Shown here in pieces: positions 50,429 to 58,622 of a stretch of 64,000 nucleotides of DNA. Both the position numbers and the translations under genes were made by a program. Source of the DNA: Oceanicola sp. 502str15 (lineage in GTDB: Bacteria; Pseudomonadota; Alphaproteobacteria; Rhodobacterales; Rhodobacteraceae). A model generated the notes under the pieces. It made no database searches. It was not told where the DNA came from and worked only from the letters and a program-made list of their open reading frames with translations. The stretch lies in contig NZ_WYDQ01000001.1 of the NCBI RefSeq assembly GCF_024105635.1, forward strand, positions 3,844,501-3,908,500. The letters are read 5' to 3'. Positions within the stretch are counted from its first letter, which is position 1; every line of letters begins with the position of its first letter.

Positions 50429-51409
50429 TCACTCGACGGAGAGGGCGAGATCGAGCAGCTTCTGATCCTGCTCGGAACCGGAGCGGAAGGTCTTGTAGGC
50501 GGTTTCCTCGGCAATCGCCTGCCACGCCTTGAACTGCTCCTCGGTCATCTCCGAAATCTCGACGCCGTTCTTCTCGAACACCTCCTTGGCCTCGCCGTCC
50601 TCGCGCTTGGCCTCTTCGAGATAGAAGGCCTGCGCCTTCTCGGCGGCGGCATCGAGGGCAGCGCGCTGCTCGTCGGTCAGCCCGTCATAGGCCGTCTTGT
50701 TCATCATCAGCGGCTGATACATGAACCAGAGCGCGTAATCGCCCACCGGGGTGAAGCACTTGGCCTGTTCGTAGATCCGGTAGGACACGAAGCTCGACGA
50801 CGAAGTGTTTGCCGCATCCAGCACGCCGGTCTGCATGGCGTTGTAGATCTCGGCAGAGCTCATCGAGGCAATCGAGGCGCCCGCCCCGGCGAGCATTTCC
50901 TCGAAGGCCTTGCCGGCGGCCCGGGTCTGGGCACCTTGCACGTCTTCGGGGGCGGTGATGCACTTGTCCTTGCCGGCAAACCCACCCGCAAGATAACCGT
51001 GCACCAGCACCATGATGTCATCCTCGGCCAGTATCTTCTCGATCTCGCCCATGAACTCGCTGTCGTTCATCCGCGCGGCGTGGTCGTGGTTCTTCACCAG
51101 CCCTGGCATGAGGGTGAGGTTGTAGGCGTTGCGCAGCCCGCCCGCGTAGGAGAGCGGAAACACGATCATGTCGACCTGCCCGCGGCTCAGCGGCTTGTAT
51201 TGCTCGCGCGCCTTGAACAGCGACTGGCTGGGAAAGATCGTGATGTCGAGGTCTACCCCCGCGGCGCCAACCTCGTCGGCCACCATCTGGGCGACCTTGT
51301 GGCGCACGTCGCCCTCCGACCACTGGTGCGAGAGCCTCAGCTCCGTGGCCTCGGCGGCGATGGTGCCTGCAAATAGCGCGGCGGCTGCCGCGAGTGCTGT
51401 GTATTTCAT
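50429..51409 (-). CDS. TRAP transporter 2, solute-binding protein (DctP), probable malonate
   Basis: The 326-aa precursor has a signal peptide (MKYTALAAAAALFAGTIAAE). The fold is DctP-like, with LRLSHQWSEGDVRHKVAQMV at the start, CITAPEDVQGAQTRAAGKAF in the carboxylate-arginine region and YNAMQTGVLDAANTSSSSF later. It heads the malonate operon and diverges from gntR. GGGAGG lies 6 bases before the ATG. Confidence 0.92.
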   Translation of the reverse strand: MKYTALAAAAALFAGTIAAEATELRLSHQWSEGDVRHKVAQMVADEVGAAGVDLDITIFPSQSLFKAREQYKPLSRGQVDMIVFPLSYAGGLRNAYNLTLMPGLVKNHDHAARMNDSEFMGEIEKILAEDDIMVLVHGYLAGGFAGKDKCITAPEDVQGAQTRAAGKAFEEMLAGAGASIASMSSAEIYNAMQTGVLDAANTSSSSFVSYRIYEQAKCFTPVGDYALWFMYQPLMMNKTAYDGLTDEQRAALDAAAEKAQAFYLEEAKREDGEAKEVFEKNGVEISEMTEEQFKAWQAIAEETAYKTFRSGSEQDQKLLDLALSVE

Positions 51410-51489
51410 GATTTCCTCCCTGGGTTACGGTCCTTCAGGACTCCTCCGGGGCCAAGCCTTGCACCCATTGTTCGCAAGGTCAACAATCT

Positions 51490-51499
51490 TGTATACAAT
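51490..51499. promoter_or_regulatory. GntR-type operator of the malonate locus
   Basis: TTGTATACAA is a perfect 10-bp palindrome, 80 bases upstream of dctP and 42 before gntR. FCD-type GntR regulators commonly bind such a palindrome with a central TATA. Confidence 0.6.
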
Positions 51500-51541
51500 A
51501 ATTCCCTTCTTGTCGGCAGGATTTGGAGCTAAGATCGAGAC

Positions 51542-52198
51542 ATGGATCAGAAGCGGTCAGACATAATCGCCGAACAGCTCGAGGGGCTCATCCTCGGGGG
51601 CGACTTCGCCAATGGCGAACGGCTGGACGAAGTGCAGCTGGCCGAGCGTTTCGCCGTGTCCCGCACACCTTTGCGGGAGGCCTTCCACCGCTTGGCGCTT
51701 TCGGGCCTCGTGGAGCACATCCCCCATCGCGGCACCTTCGTTCGCCAGCCGGGGCCGATGGAGCTGATCGAGATGTTCGAGGTGATGGCCGAGCTCGAAG
51801 CCGCCTGCGCCCGCCTCGCCGCCACCCGCATCACCGATGCCGCCCTGGACGACCTGCGCGCCACCAACGCCCGCTGCCTCGCCGCAGTGGCCGCTTCCGA
51901 CCATGACGGCTACTACCACGAGAACGAGCGCTTCCACGCAATCCTCTACCGCCAGTCCGGCAACGGCTTCCTCGAAGGCGAATGCCTTCGCCTGCAAAAA
52001 CGGCTCATGCCCTTCCGCCGGATGCAACTGAGGCTGCGCGGGCGGCTCAGGCAGTCGATGAGCGAGCACGAAGCCATCGTCGAGGCGCTGGAGCGCGGCA
52101 ATGCGCCCGAAGCGGCTGAGGCGCTACGGGCGCATGTTGCAGTACAGGGCGAGAAGTTTCACCACCTCATGGCCGGGCTGAAGCAGGCCGCGGAGTAA
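51542..52198 (+). CDS. GntR-family regulator (FCD subgroup), probable malonate regulator
   Basis: The 218-aa protein has a winged helix (about 5-68: IAEQLEGLILGGDFANGERL, LAERFAVSRTPLREAFHRLA, VEHIPHRGTFV) and an FCD domain (about 75-210) with metal-site residues in ENERFHAILY, SEHEAIV and LRAHVA. It diverges from the TRAP-matA-matB operon, as MatR does in other malonate clusters, and probably represses it in the absence of malonate or malonyl-CoA. Confidence 0.9.
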   Translation: MDQKRSDIIAEQLEGLILGGDFANGERLDEVQLAERFAVSRTPLREAFHRLALSGLVEHIPHRGTFVRQPGPMELIEMFEVMAELEAACARLAATRITDAALDDLRATNARCLAAVAASDHDGYYHENERFHAILYRQSGNGFLEGECLRLQKRLMPFRRMQLRLRGRLRQSMSEHEAIVEALERGNAPEAAEALRAHVAVQGEKFHHLMAGLKQAAE

Positions 52199-52232
52199 GC
52201 GCCCCACCCGATGCCCCGGGACAGCCCCAGCT

Positions 52233-53516
52233 TTAGACGTCAATGAGCCCGGGCAAGGTCAGCGAGATCGCCGGGATGAACGAAACCATCAGCAGCGCCA
52301 CCAGGATTGCCAGGTAGAACGGCCAGATCGTCTTGACCGCCTGCTCCATCGGCAGCCGCCCGACCGAGCAGCCCACGAAGAGGCAGGCGCCCACCGGCGG
52401 GGTGCAGAGGCCGAGGCCGAGGTTCATCATCAGGATGATCCCGAATTGCAGCGGATCGAGCCCGATGCTGTAGGCCACCGGCAGAAAGATCGGCGTGCAG
52501 ATCAGGATCAGCGCCGCCATGTCCATGATCATGCCGAGCACCAGCAGCACCACGTTGATCAGGATCAGGATCAGGATCGGGTTCTCGGTGATGGTGGTGA
52601 GCAGGGTCACCGTCTTGTCGGGCACCCGGTAGAAGGTGAGCATGTAGGCAAAGGCCCCGGCGCAGGCGATCAGGATCATAACCATGGCCGTGGTGCGCAC
52701 CGCGCTTTTCACCGCCGTCATGAAGCTTTCCCAGGTGAGGCTGCGGTAGACCAGCAGGGTGACGACGAAGGCGTAGATCGCCCCGAAGGCCCCGGATTCG
52801 GTGACGGTGAACACGCCCGAAAGCACGCCGCCGACGATGATGACCGCGGTGAAGAGGCCGGGCAGGGCGGCGATGAAGCTCAGGAACAGCGAGGTGAAGC
52901 CGGGGAAGACCTCGGCCTGATAGCCCCGGCGCACCGCCACGACATAGGCGGCGACGGCAAGGCAGAGGCACATCAGCATCCCCGGCACCACGCCCGCCAT
53001 GAACAGCTTGGAGATCGAAAGCCCGCCGCCCGCCGCGATGGCGTAGATGATCATGTTGTGGCTGGGCGGAATGACGATGCCGGCGATCGAGGAGGTGACA
53101 GTGACGTTCACCGCGTAATCGGCGTCATAGCCCTTTTCCTTCATCACCGGGATCAGGATCGAGCCGAGCGCCGAGATATCGGCCACAGCCGAGCCCGAGA
53201 TGCCGCCGAAGAGCATGGAGGAGAAAACGTTGACGATGCCGAGCCCGCCGCGCACCGCGCCCACCGCGGCGGAGGCGAACCTGACCAGCCGCATGGCGAT
53301 GCCGCCATGAAACATCAGCTCACCCGCGAAGATGAAGAAGGGGATCGCCATGAGCGAGAACACGTTGATGCCCGCGATGATCCGCTGGTAGCCGATCATC
53401 AGCGGCAGCCCCTCGAACCAGAAGGCCGCGATGGCGGAGATGCCGAGGGCGAAGGCGACCGGTGCACCGATGGCCACGCAGAGCGCGAACATCCCCAGCA
53501 GAACGAAAATTCCCAT
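52233..53516 (-). CDS. TRAP transporter 3, large permease (DctM)
   Basis: 427 aa, standard length, with LMAIPFFIFAGELMFHGGIA, VFSSMLFGGISGSAVADISA, SIAGIVIPPSHNMIIYAIAA and LGLCTPPVGACLFVG, all typical of DctM. It ends its operon 34 bases from the convergent malonate regulator gene. AAGG lies 9 bases before the ATG. The substrate may be a uronate-derived acid, judging by the KdgF and DehR-like genes beyond the regulator. Confidence 0.92.
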   Translation of the reverse strand: MGIFVLLGMFALCVAIGAPVAFALGISAIAAFWFEGLPLMIGYQRIIAGINVFSLMAIPFFIFAGELMFHGGIAMRLVRFASAAVGAVRGGLGIVNVFSSMLFGGISGSAVADISALGSILIPVMKEKGYDADYAVNVTVTSSIAGIVIPPSHNMIIYAIAAGGGLSISKLFMAGVVPGMLMCLCLAVAAYVVAVRRGYQAEVFPGFTSLFLSFIAALPGLFTAVIIVGGVLSGVFTVTESGAFGAIYAFVVTLLVYRSLTWESFMTAVKSAVRTTAMVMILIACAGAFAYMLTFYRVPDKTVTLLTTITENPILILILINVVLLVLGMIMDMAALILICTPIFLPVAYSIGLDPLQFGIILMMNLGLGLCTPPVGACLFVGCSVGRLPMEQAVKTIWPFYLAILVALLMVSFIPAISLTLPGLIDV

Positions 53517-53528
53517 GTCGGCGGCCTT

Positions 53529-54062
53529 CTATTGAATGAGATCTTTGCGCCAGTCACGCCCCAGCACGAAGCGGAGCAGATGGCCGAAGGTGAAAAGAAC
53601 GATGAGCCCGCCGCCGATGGTCAGCGGCAGCGAGCGCAGCCCCTCCGGCATGTGGATCAGCGGAATCGACGAGCCCCATTTGAACAGCGTCAGCTTGGCC
53701 CCGTAGAAGGCCATCATCCCGCCGAAGCAGAGCAGCAGAAGGTCGGAGAGCACCACCAGCCCGTTGCGGACCCAGACCGGCACCGAGGTGCGCAGCGCCA
53801 TGACCGAGAGATGCGAGTTCTCGTGCACGCCCACCGCCGCGCCGATGAAGGCGATGACCATGATCAGCAGCAGCGCCACCTGTTCGACCCATGTGGGCGT
53901 GGCGTTGAGCACGTAGCGGCCAAACACCAGCCACCCGAAGATGACCGTAAGCACCACCAGCGACAGGCCGGTGAGAAGGCGGCACAGGCTGGCAAGCACA
54001 TCGAGGCAACGGTTGAACCGGCCCAGCCATGCCGGGGAGTCGTCGGGAAGCGGCGGTATCAT
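53529..54062 (-). CDS. TRAP transporter 3, small permease (DctQ)
   Basis: 177 aa with four helices and the DctQ segments IFGWLVFGRYVLNATPTWVE and VGVHENSHLSVMAL. I chose ATG 54062 (GAGGG 7 bases upstream); an in-frame start at 54098 would lie inside the stem-loop that follows dctP. It ends 12 bases before dctM. Confidence 0.9.
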   Translation of the reverse strand: MIPPLPDDSPAWLGRFNRCLDVLASLCRLLTGLSLVVLTVIFGWLVFGRYVLNATPTWVEQVALLLIMVIAFIGAAVGVHENSHLSVMALRTSVPVWVRNGLVVLSDLLLLCFGGMMAFYGAKLTLFKWGSSIPLIHMPEGLRSLPLTIGGGLIVLFTFGHLLRFVLGRDWRKDLIQ

Positions 54063-54085
54063 GGGGGTGCCCTCGGCAAAGGAAT

Positions 54086-54114
54086 GCGCCCGCCCCATGG
54101 GGCGGGGCGGGCGC
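54086..54114 (-). other. Stem-loop between dctP and dctQ of TRAP 3
   Basis: GCGCCCGCCCC pairs perfectly with GGGGCGGGCGC (11 GC pairs, 7-base loop), 15 bases after the dctP stop. The following bases (ATTCCTTTG) are only mildly T-rich. It is the third dctP gene in the window followed by such a structure. Confidence 0.7.
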
Positions 54115-54129
54115 GGGGTGCTTTTCAGC

Positions 54130-55113
54130 TCACTCGGTGGCCTGGATCAGCTCGACCAGCGGGCGCAGGTCGGGGTTGGCCTCGAGGTAGGCTTCGTAGA
54201 CCGGCGCCATGGCGTCCTGGAACGGGGCCTTGTCGGCGATCTCGTTCATGGTCACGCCTGCGGCCATCACCTTGTCGCGGCTGGCGGCCTCGCGCTCGTT
54301 CCAGAGCTGGCGCTGCAGCTCGGCCGATTCCTGCGCGGCTTCGGTCAGCGCGGTCTTCTGCTCGTCGCTCAGCCCGTTGAAGACATCGGCGTTGATGCAG
54401 ACGCACTCGGGGATGATCAGGTGCTGGCTCAGCGAGTAGAAGCCCGCGACTTCGAAGTGGCCGGTCGATTCGTAGGAGGGCCAGTTGTTCTCGGCCCCGT
54501 CCACCACGCCGGTCTTCAGCGCCTGATAGACCTCACCGAAGGCCATCGGCGAGGGGTTGCCGCCAAGCTGCGAGATCATGCCGGAATAGAGATCGTTGTT
54601 CATCACCCGCACCTTCATGCCCTGAAGGTCGGTTGGCGCGTTGATCGCGTGGTCGGCGTTGTAGAACGAGCGCGCGCCTGCGTCATACCAGGCCAGCGGC
54701 ACGAGGCCCTTGGCTGCCATGCCATCGGCGATCTTCTGGCCTGCCTCACCGTCGAGCACGCGGAACATGTGGTCCACGTCCTTGAAGATGAAGGGCAGCG
54801 AAACCACGTTGGCTTCCGGCGCGATGGGGCCGATCGGGCCGAGGTTGAAGTTGCCGATCTCGAGGCCACCGAGGCGCACCTGCTCGATGGCGTCGGGCTG
54901 GTCGCCCAGCGTGCCGCCGTGGAACATCTGCAGCGTGATCTCGCCGCCAGTCTTCTCGGCGACCAGCTCGGCGAACTTGTCCATCGCCACCGTGTTCGGG
55001 TAGCCGTCGACATGGATGTTCCAGCCGCGCCATTCAGCGGCATAGGCCGCGCTAGAAAGCATGGCGATCGCGGTGGCCGCGCCGACGAATGCCGTCTTGA
55101 TTGTCTTGTTCAT
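54130..55113 (-). CDS. TRAP transporter 3, solute-binding protein (DctP)
   Basis: 327-aa precursor with a signal peptide (MNKTIKTAFVGAATAIAMLS then SAAYAAEW). Mature features: WNIHVDGYPNTVAMDKFAEL, VSLPFIFKDVDHMFRVLDGE, MKVRVMNNDLYSGMISQLG (carboxylate-arginine region) and YQALKTGVVDGAENNWPSY, the DctP hallmark. GGGAGG lies 8 bases before the ATG. The upstream region carries two copies of a regulator repeat. Confidence 0.92.
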   Translation of the reverse strand: MNKTIKTAFVGAATAIAMLSSAAYAAEWRGWNIHVDGYPNTVAMDKFAELVAEKTGGEITLQMFHGGTLGDQPDAIEQVRLGGLEIGNFNLGPIGPIAPEANVVSLPFIFKDVDHMFRVLDGEAGQKIADGMAAKGLVPLAWYDAGARSFYNADHAINAPTDLQGMKVRVMNNDLYSGMISQLGGNPSPMAFGEVYQALKTGVVDGAENNWPSYESTGHFEVAGFYSLSQHLIIPECVCINADVFNGLSDEQKTALTEAAQESAELQRQLWNEREAASRDKVMAAGVTMNEIADKAPFQDAMAPVYEAYLEANPDLRPLVELIQATE

Positions 55114-55253
55114 TAATATTCCTCCCAGTCGTTTTACTACCTGCCATTGATTCTCCCGCGGTCTTCTGGGCGCAGGCCATGGCGTTCGCTCTTGTTTTAC
55201 AGTGATACGGCCGCAACATTGCGGCGAACTCTCTCCTCCCGCACCAATCCAGA

Positions 55254-55278
55254 ACTAATATATCAATTGAGTCAACGG
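55254..55278. promoter_or_regulatory. Operator-like repeat, copy 1 (TRAP 3 promoter region)
   Basis: Starts ACTAATATATCA and ends AGTCAACGG. It aligns with copy 2 with one gap and four or five changes. Its core on the opposite strand is TGATATATTAGT, a weak version of the copy 2 core. Confidence 0.4.
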
Positions 55279-55374
55279 GCTTGTTGACCTTCCTCGAAAC
55301 TTACCCCCGATCTTGCCTGCCGAGGGCGGGTGCATCAGGGAACGGCGCGGGTCGATCCCTTGTCTAAAGCCAAT

Positions 55375-55400
55375 ACTAGTATACCAGAATAAGTCAACGG
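55375..55400. promoter_or_regulatory. Operator-like repeat, copy 2 (TRAP 3 promoter region)
   Basis: Starts ACTAGTATACCAG and ends AAGTCAACGG. The opposite strand reads CTGGTATACTAGT, with the TGGTATAC core of FCD-type GntR operators. The overlapping ATACTAGTAT (55373-55382) is a perfect palindrome. A near-identical 15-base core recurs at 56390 upstream of kdgF. Confidence 0.55.
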
Positions 55401-55520
55401 AAAGCTGAAGGCAGCGCCGATTCTTTTGCCGCACACAGGTGAGGTTTCCGTAAGGACGCAGGCTCGCCGGACCCCGGGCACAACGCTGCCGCACAAGTGG
55501 ACTGAGCCGGGACGCGCGCG

Positions 55521-56207
55521 TCAGTCGCTCGGGTCGAAGTAATGCCCGTTGGTTGCCTCGATCGAGGCAATCGTGGCATCGAGCCGCGACAGGTGCAGCT
55601 TGCCCGCCTCCACCGCACGCTCGGCGTCACCATCGAGGATGGCCGCCGCAATGGCCTCGTGATCCTCGAGCAGTTGGGGCATCCGGTCTTCCTTGCTCAG
55701 CCCGAGAGTGCAGAGCCTATCGACCTTGGCCTTCTCCTGCGCAATCACCTCAAAGGCAAAACCCGCATCGGCGATATCGCAGAGCGCCTGGTGAAACTCG
55801 TAATCCAGCTCCCCGAACTTCTGGTAGTCGCCCTTGTCGATGGCCGTCCGCTGGCGCTTCAGGCAGGCCTCCAACAGCTTGCGCGCCGCGGTGCTGGCGT
55901 TTCCCGCGGCACGGCGCAGCACTTCGAACTCCACCGAAGCCCGCACGAAGCGCGACTTCTCGACCTCGCGGGAGGAAAAGCGCTTCACCTCGGTGGCCCG
56001 CTGGGGGCGGATCAGCAGCAGGTCGAGGTTGGCAAGCCGGGTGAAGGCATCGCGCACCGGCTGACGCGACACGCCGAACTGCGCCGCGATCTCGGCCTCC
56101 GAAATTCGGTCGCCGGGGCGCAGGCGCAGGGAGTTAATCTCGCCGAAGAGATGGTCGAAAATATCATCGACCGTCGTGCGGCGATCGGTGGCCAGCGTGT
56201 TTCGCAT
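55521..56207 (-). CDS. GntR-family regulator (FCD subgroup) of the uronate/TRAP 3 locus
   Basis: The 228-aa protein has a winged helix (about 12-75: IFDHLFGEINSLRLRPGDRI, IAAQFGVSRQPVRDAFTRLA, LLIRPQRATEV) and an FCD domain (about 85-215; DYEFHQALC, EDHEAIAAAIL, KLHLSRL carry the metal-site histidines and acidic residues). It lies between the TRAP 3 operon and the divergent kdgF operon, both of which have TACTAGTATNCCAGA upstream. It probably represses both and responds to a uronate-derived acid. The ATG at 56207 has only a weak ribosome-binding site. Confidence 0.9.
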   Translation of the reverse strand: MRNTLATDRRTTVDDIFDHLFGEINSLRLRPGDRISEAEIAAQFGVSRQPVRDAFTRLANLDLLLIRPQRATEVKRFSSREVEKSRFVRASVEFEVLRRAAGNASTAARKLLEACLKRQRTAIDKGDYQKFGELDYEFHQALCDIADAGFAFEVIAQEKAKVDRLCTLGLSKEDRMPQLLEDHEAIAAAILDGDAERAVEAGKLHLSRLDATIASIEATNGHYFDPSD

Positions 56208-56389
56208 GTCTCGGGGTCCCCTTTGCGTCCTCGATTTATAGTCCCTCAATCCGGCCGCGCCAATCGGCGTCTGGCCAACCACAGCCCCGGTGTTGCCCTC
56301 TTCCGACGGGACCAAAGGCTTGGCCATTCCGTCCGCTGCACCGCCTTGCACGCATCTCCGAGGTTTTCGGACTGGCATGCGAATAAGAT

Positions 56390-56404
56390 TACTAGTATTC
56401 CAGA
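56390..56404. promoter_or_regulatory. Operator-like site upstream of kdgF, copy 3
   Basis: TACTAGTATTCCAGA matches TACTAGTATACCAGA at 55374-55388 in 14 of 15 bases. It lies 100 bases upstream of kdgF and 183 from the gntR start, so one regulator may control both transcription units and itself. Confidence 0.6.
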
Positions 56405-56503
56405 TTGCGCGATCAGTCGAATCGTCATTGCAACCGGCTCACCGGGTCCCACGCCCCCGGATTACCCGAGCCACGCCACCATCTGACGCCGAAGGACACG
56501 CCG

Positions 56504-56836
56504 ATGACCGTCAAAAACCACTTCCCCGCCGGCGAGGCGAAAAGCTTCGACGCAGGCGGCGGCCTCACCCGCAAGGTCGGCGCCTATGCCGACAACGCGA
56601 TGGTGGTCGAGGTGCACTTCGAGAAGGGCACCATAGCCGCCCGCCACCACCATCCCCACGAGCAGATCACCTACGTCATCTCGGGCAGGTTCGAGTTCAC
56701 CATTGGCGACGACACCTACATCGTCGGCCCCGGCGACTCGCTCTACAAGCAGCCCAACATCGAACACGGCGCCACCTGCCTCGAGGCAGGCACGCTTCTG
56801 GATGTCTTCACGCCGCACCGCGAAGACTTCCTCTAA
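56504..56836 (+). CDS. kdgF: KdgF-like small cupin (unsaturated uronate linearisation)
   Basis: KdgF opens the ring of 4,5-unsaturated uronates from pectin or alginate to the linear keto form (DKI/DEH). The 110-aa single cupin has the metal site RHHHPHEQITYVISGRFEF (three His plus Gln) and a later His in NIEHGATC, and ends GTLLDVFTPHREDFL, which I recall as a KdgF hallmark. AAGGA lies 8 bases before ATG 56504. The next gene is a DehR-like reductase, the next step for DEH. Another small cupin function cannot be excluded. Confidence 0.75.
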   Translation: MTVKNHFPAGEAKSFDAGGGLTRKVGAYADNAMVVEVHFEKGTIAARHHHPHEQITYVISGRFEFTIGDDTYIVGPGDSLYKQPNIEHGATCLEAGTLLDVFTPHREDFL

Positions 56837-56873
56837 CCCCGACAATTTCATTCAATACAAGGGAGTGCACAGC

Positions 56874-57758
56874 ATGACCAAACCTGTCATCGGCTTCATC
56901 GGCCTCGGCCTCATGGGCGGCAACATGGTGGAGAACCTCCAGAAGCGCGGCTACGAGCTGGTCGTGATGGACCTGAACAAGGATGCGGTGAAGACCGTTC
57001 TTGATCGCGGCAATGCCCGTGAGGCCGCCACGGCCCGCGAGCTTGCCGAAGCCGCCGACATCGTGATGCTCTGCCTCACCACCTCCGACGTGGTCGAAAA
57101 GCTGGTCTACGGCGACGATGGCATCATCGCCGGCATCCGCGAGGGCTCGGTTCTGATCGACTACGGAACCTCCATCCCCGCCTCCACCCGCCGCATCGGC
57201 GCCGACCTCGCCTCCATGGGTGCCAGCATGATCGACGCGCCGCTGGGCCGCACCCCCGCCCACGCGAAGGACGGGCTGCTCAACATCATGGCCGCGGGCG
57301 ACAGGGCGACCTTCGACAAGGTCAAGCCCGTGCTCGACGATCAGGGCGAGAACGTCTTCTACCTCGGCGCGCTGGGGGCGGGGCACACCACCAAGCTCAT
57401 CAACAACTTCATGGGCATGACCACCGTCTGCACCATGAGCCAGGCCTTCGCCGTGGCCGAGCGGGCAGGCGTCGACCGGGCGCAGCTCTACGAGATCATG
57501 TCTACCGGCCCCTCCAACTCGCCCTTCATGGGGTTCTGCAAGAACTACGCGGTCGACGGGGTGAGCGACCTAGGCTTCTCGATCAACAATGCCAACAAGG
57601 ACTTGGGCTATTTCCTCGAGATGGCCGAAGACCTCGGCACCCGCGCCGAGATCGCCGAGGGCACCTCGCACAACCTCGAGGCCGCCGTGGCCGCCGGGCT
57701 GGGCGAGGGCAACGTGCCCGAGATCTACGATTACTTCCTGAAGCTCGCACGCGGCTAG
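56874..57758 (+). CDS. DehR-like 4-deoxy-5-ketouronate (DEH) reductase, GRT-loop HIBADH family
   Basis: The 294-aa protein has FIGLGLMGGNMVENLQKRGY, catalytic Lys174 in HTTKLINNFMGMT and DAPLGRTPAHAKDGLLNIM (121-139) in place of the usual DAPVSGG. This pattern fits, from memory, the DehR reductase of alginate-degrading vibrios, which reduces DEH to 2-keto-3-deoxygluconate with NAD(P)H. Adjacent kdgF makes DEH from unsaturated uronates, which supports this. YihU sulfolactaldehyde reductase has a related GRT loop but also a serine four residues after the second Asn that is Gly181 here. GGGAG lies 8 bases before ATG 56874. Confidence 0.82.
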   Translation: MTKPVIGFIGLGLMGGNMVENLQKRGYELVVMDLNKDAVKTVLDRGNAREAATARELAEAADIVMLCLTTSDVVEKLVYGDDGIIAGIREGSVLIDYGTSIPASTRRIGADLASMGASMIDAPLGRTPAHAKDGLLNIMAAGDRATFDKVKPVLDDQGENVFYLGALGAGHTTKLINNFMGMTTVCTMSQAFAVAERAGVDRAQLYEIMSTGPSNSPFMGFCKNYAVDGVSDLGFSINNANKDLGYFLEMAEDLGTRAEIAEGTSHNLEAAVAAGLGEGNVPEIYDYFLKLARG

Positions 57759-57857
57759 GGCAGGGGGCAGCCACCCGTCGCCCTCCAACCCGCGCCGCCA
57801 CCCCGGCGCGGGCGCAGCCTTTCGCCCGCCAAAATCACCCAACCTCCGAGGACTCCC

Positions 57858-58601
57858 ATGGCCAATCCCGCCCCCGCCGATGTCACCCCGATCAGCCCCA
57901 CCACGCTCGCCCGCCTGCGCGGCGCCAGCACCGCCACCGTCGCGACGCTGCTCTACAAACGCGGCTACCTGAACGCCTACATCCAGGGCGCCATGCCGCT
58001 GGCACCCGGCAAGCCCACCATGGTCGGCCCCGCCTTCACCCTGCGCTACATCCCCGCCCGCCCCGACACCGACCCGATCGAAGCCTTCCGCGAGCGCGAC
58101 CACCCGCAGCGCGTGGCGGTGGAGCAATGCCCCGAGGGCGCGGTGCTGGTGATGGATTGCCGGGGCGATGCCTCTGCCGCCTCCGCCGGCTCGATCCTGC
58201 TCACCCGTCTAGAAATCCGCGGCTGCGCGGGTGTCGTCACCGATGGCGGCGTGCGCGATGCCGAAGGGGCGGCGGCGCTCGCAATGCCGGTCTACGCCGG
58301 CAAGCCCTCCGCCCCAACCAACCTGACCAAGCATCACGCGGTCGATATCGGCCTGCCCATCGCATGTGGCGAGGTTGCGGTGTATCCCGGTGACATCCTG
58401 CTGGGAGATGGCGACGGGGTCATGGTGATCCCCCGCCACCTGGCCGACGAGATTGCGGCAGAGGCCGAACCTATGGAAGAGTTCGAGAGTTTCGTTCTGG
58501 AGCAGGTCCGAGCGGGACACCCGATCATCGGGCTCTACCCGCCAACCGACCCCGACGTGCAGGAGCGCTACAAGGCGTGGCAGGCCCAACAGGCCCGCTG
58601 A
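57858..58601 (+). CDS. RraA-like class II aldolase/decarboxylase-family protein
   Basis: The 247-aa protein has the RraA/HMG aldolase fold: TATVATLLYKRGYLNAYIQG, VLVMDCRGDASAASAGSILL, GCAGVVTDGGVRDAEG (the arginine/aspartate site, GxxxDGxxRD) and CGEVAVYPGDILLGDGDGVM. Catalytic relatives split 4-hydroxy-4-methyl-2-oxoglutarate to pyruvate or decarboxylate oxaloacetate. In this uronate-type operon it could act on a keto-acid; inhibition of RNase E is not implied. GAGGA lies 6 bases before the ATG, about 100 bases after the reductase gene. Confidence 0.84.
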   Translation: MANPAPADVTPISPTTLARLRGASTATVATLLYKRGYLNAYIQGAMPLAPGKPTMVGPAFTLRYIPARPDTDPIEAFRERDHPQRVAVEQCPEGAVLVMDCRGDASAASAGSILLTRLEIRGCAGVVTDGGVRDAEGAAALAMPVYAGKPSAPTNLTKHHAVDIGLPIACGEVAVYPGDILLGDGDGVMVIPRHLADEIAAEAEPMEEFESFVLEQVRAGHPIIGLYPPTDPDVQERYKAWQAQQAR

Positions 58602-58622
58602 CCGCCTCTCGAAAGGACCAGA

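Larger units (their letters stand above)
55114..55520. promoter_or_regulatory. Regulatory gap between TRAP 3 dctP and its gntR
   Basis: This 407-base gap has no gene. It is more AT-rich than its surroundings between about 55245 and 55400 and holds two operator-like repeats (55254-55278 and 55375-55400). An inverted repeat GTCAAC/GTTGAC (55271-55288) overlaps the first. Both flanking genes are on the minus strand, so it should carry the TRAP 3 promoter and the end of the gntR transcript. No clear terminator is visible. Confidence 0.5.

Noticed and set aside
52446..54380. A 644-codon plus-strand frame opposite dctM and dctQ of TRAP 3
   Set aside because: Translation is dominated by D, H, E, Q and G, as expected from reading hydrophobic membrane-protein genes backwards.
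56874..57758. Sulfolactaldehyde reductase (YihU) for the GRT-loop enzyme
   Set aside because: The GRT loop is shared, but a serine that I recall as sulfonate-binding in YihU is glycine here (alanine in the 16009 paralogue), no sulfoquinovose genes are nearby, and kdgF adjacency favours a uronate reductase. Kept only as an alternative.
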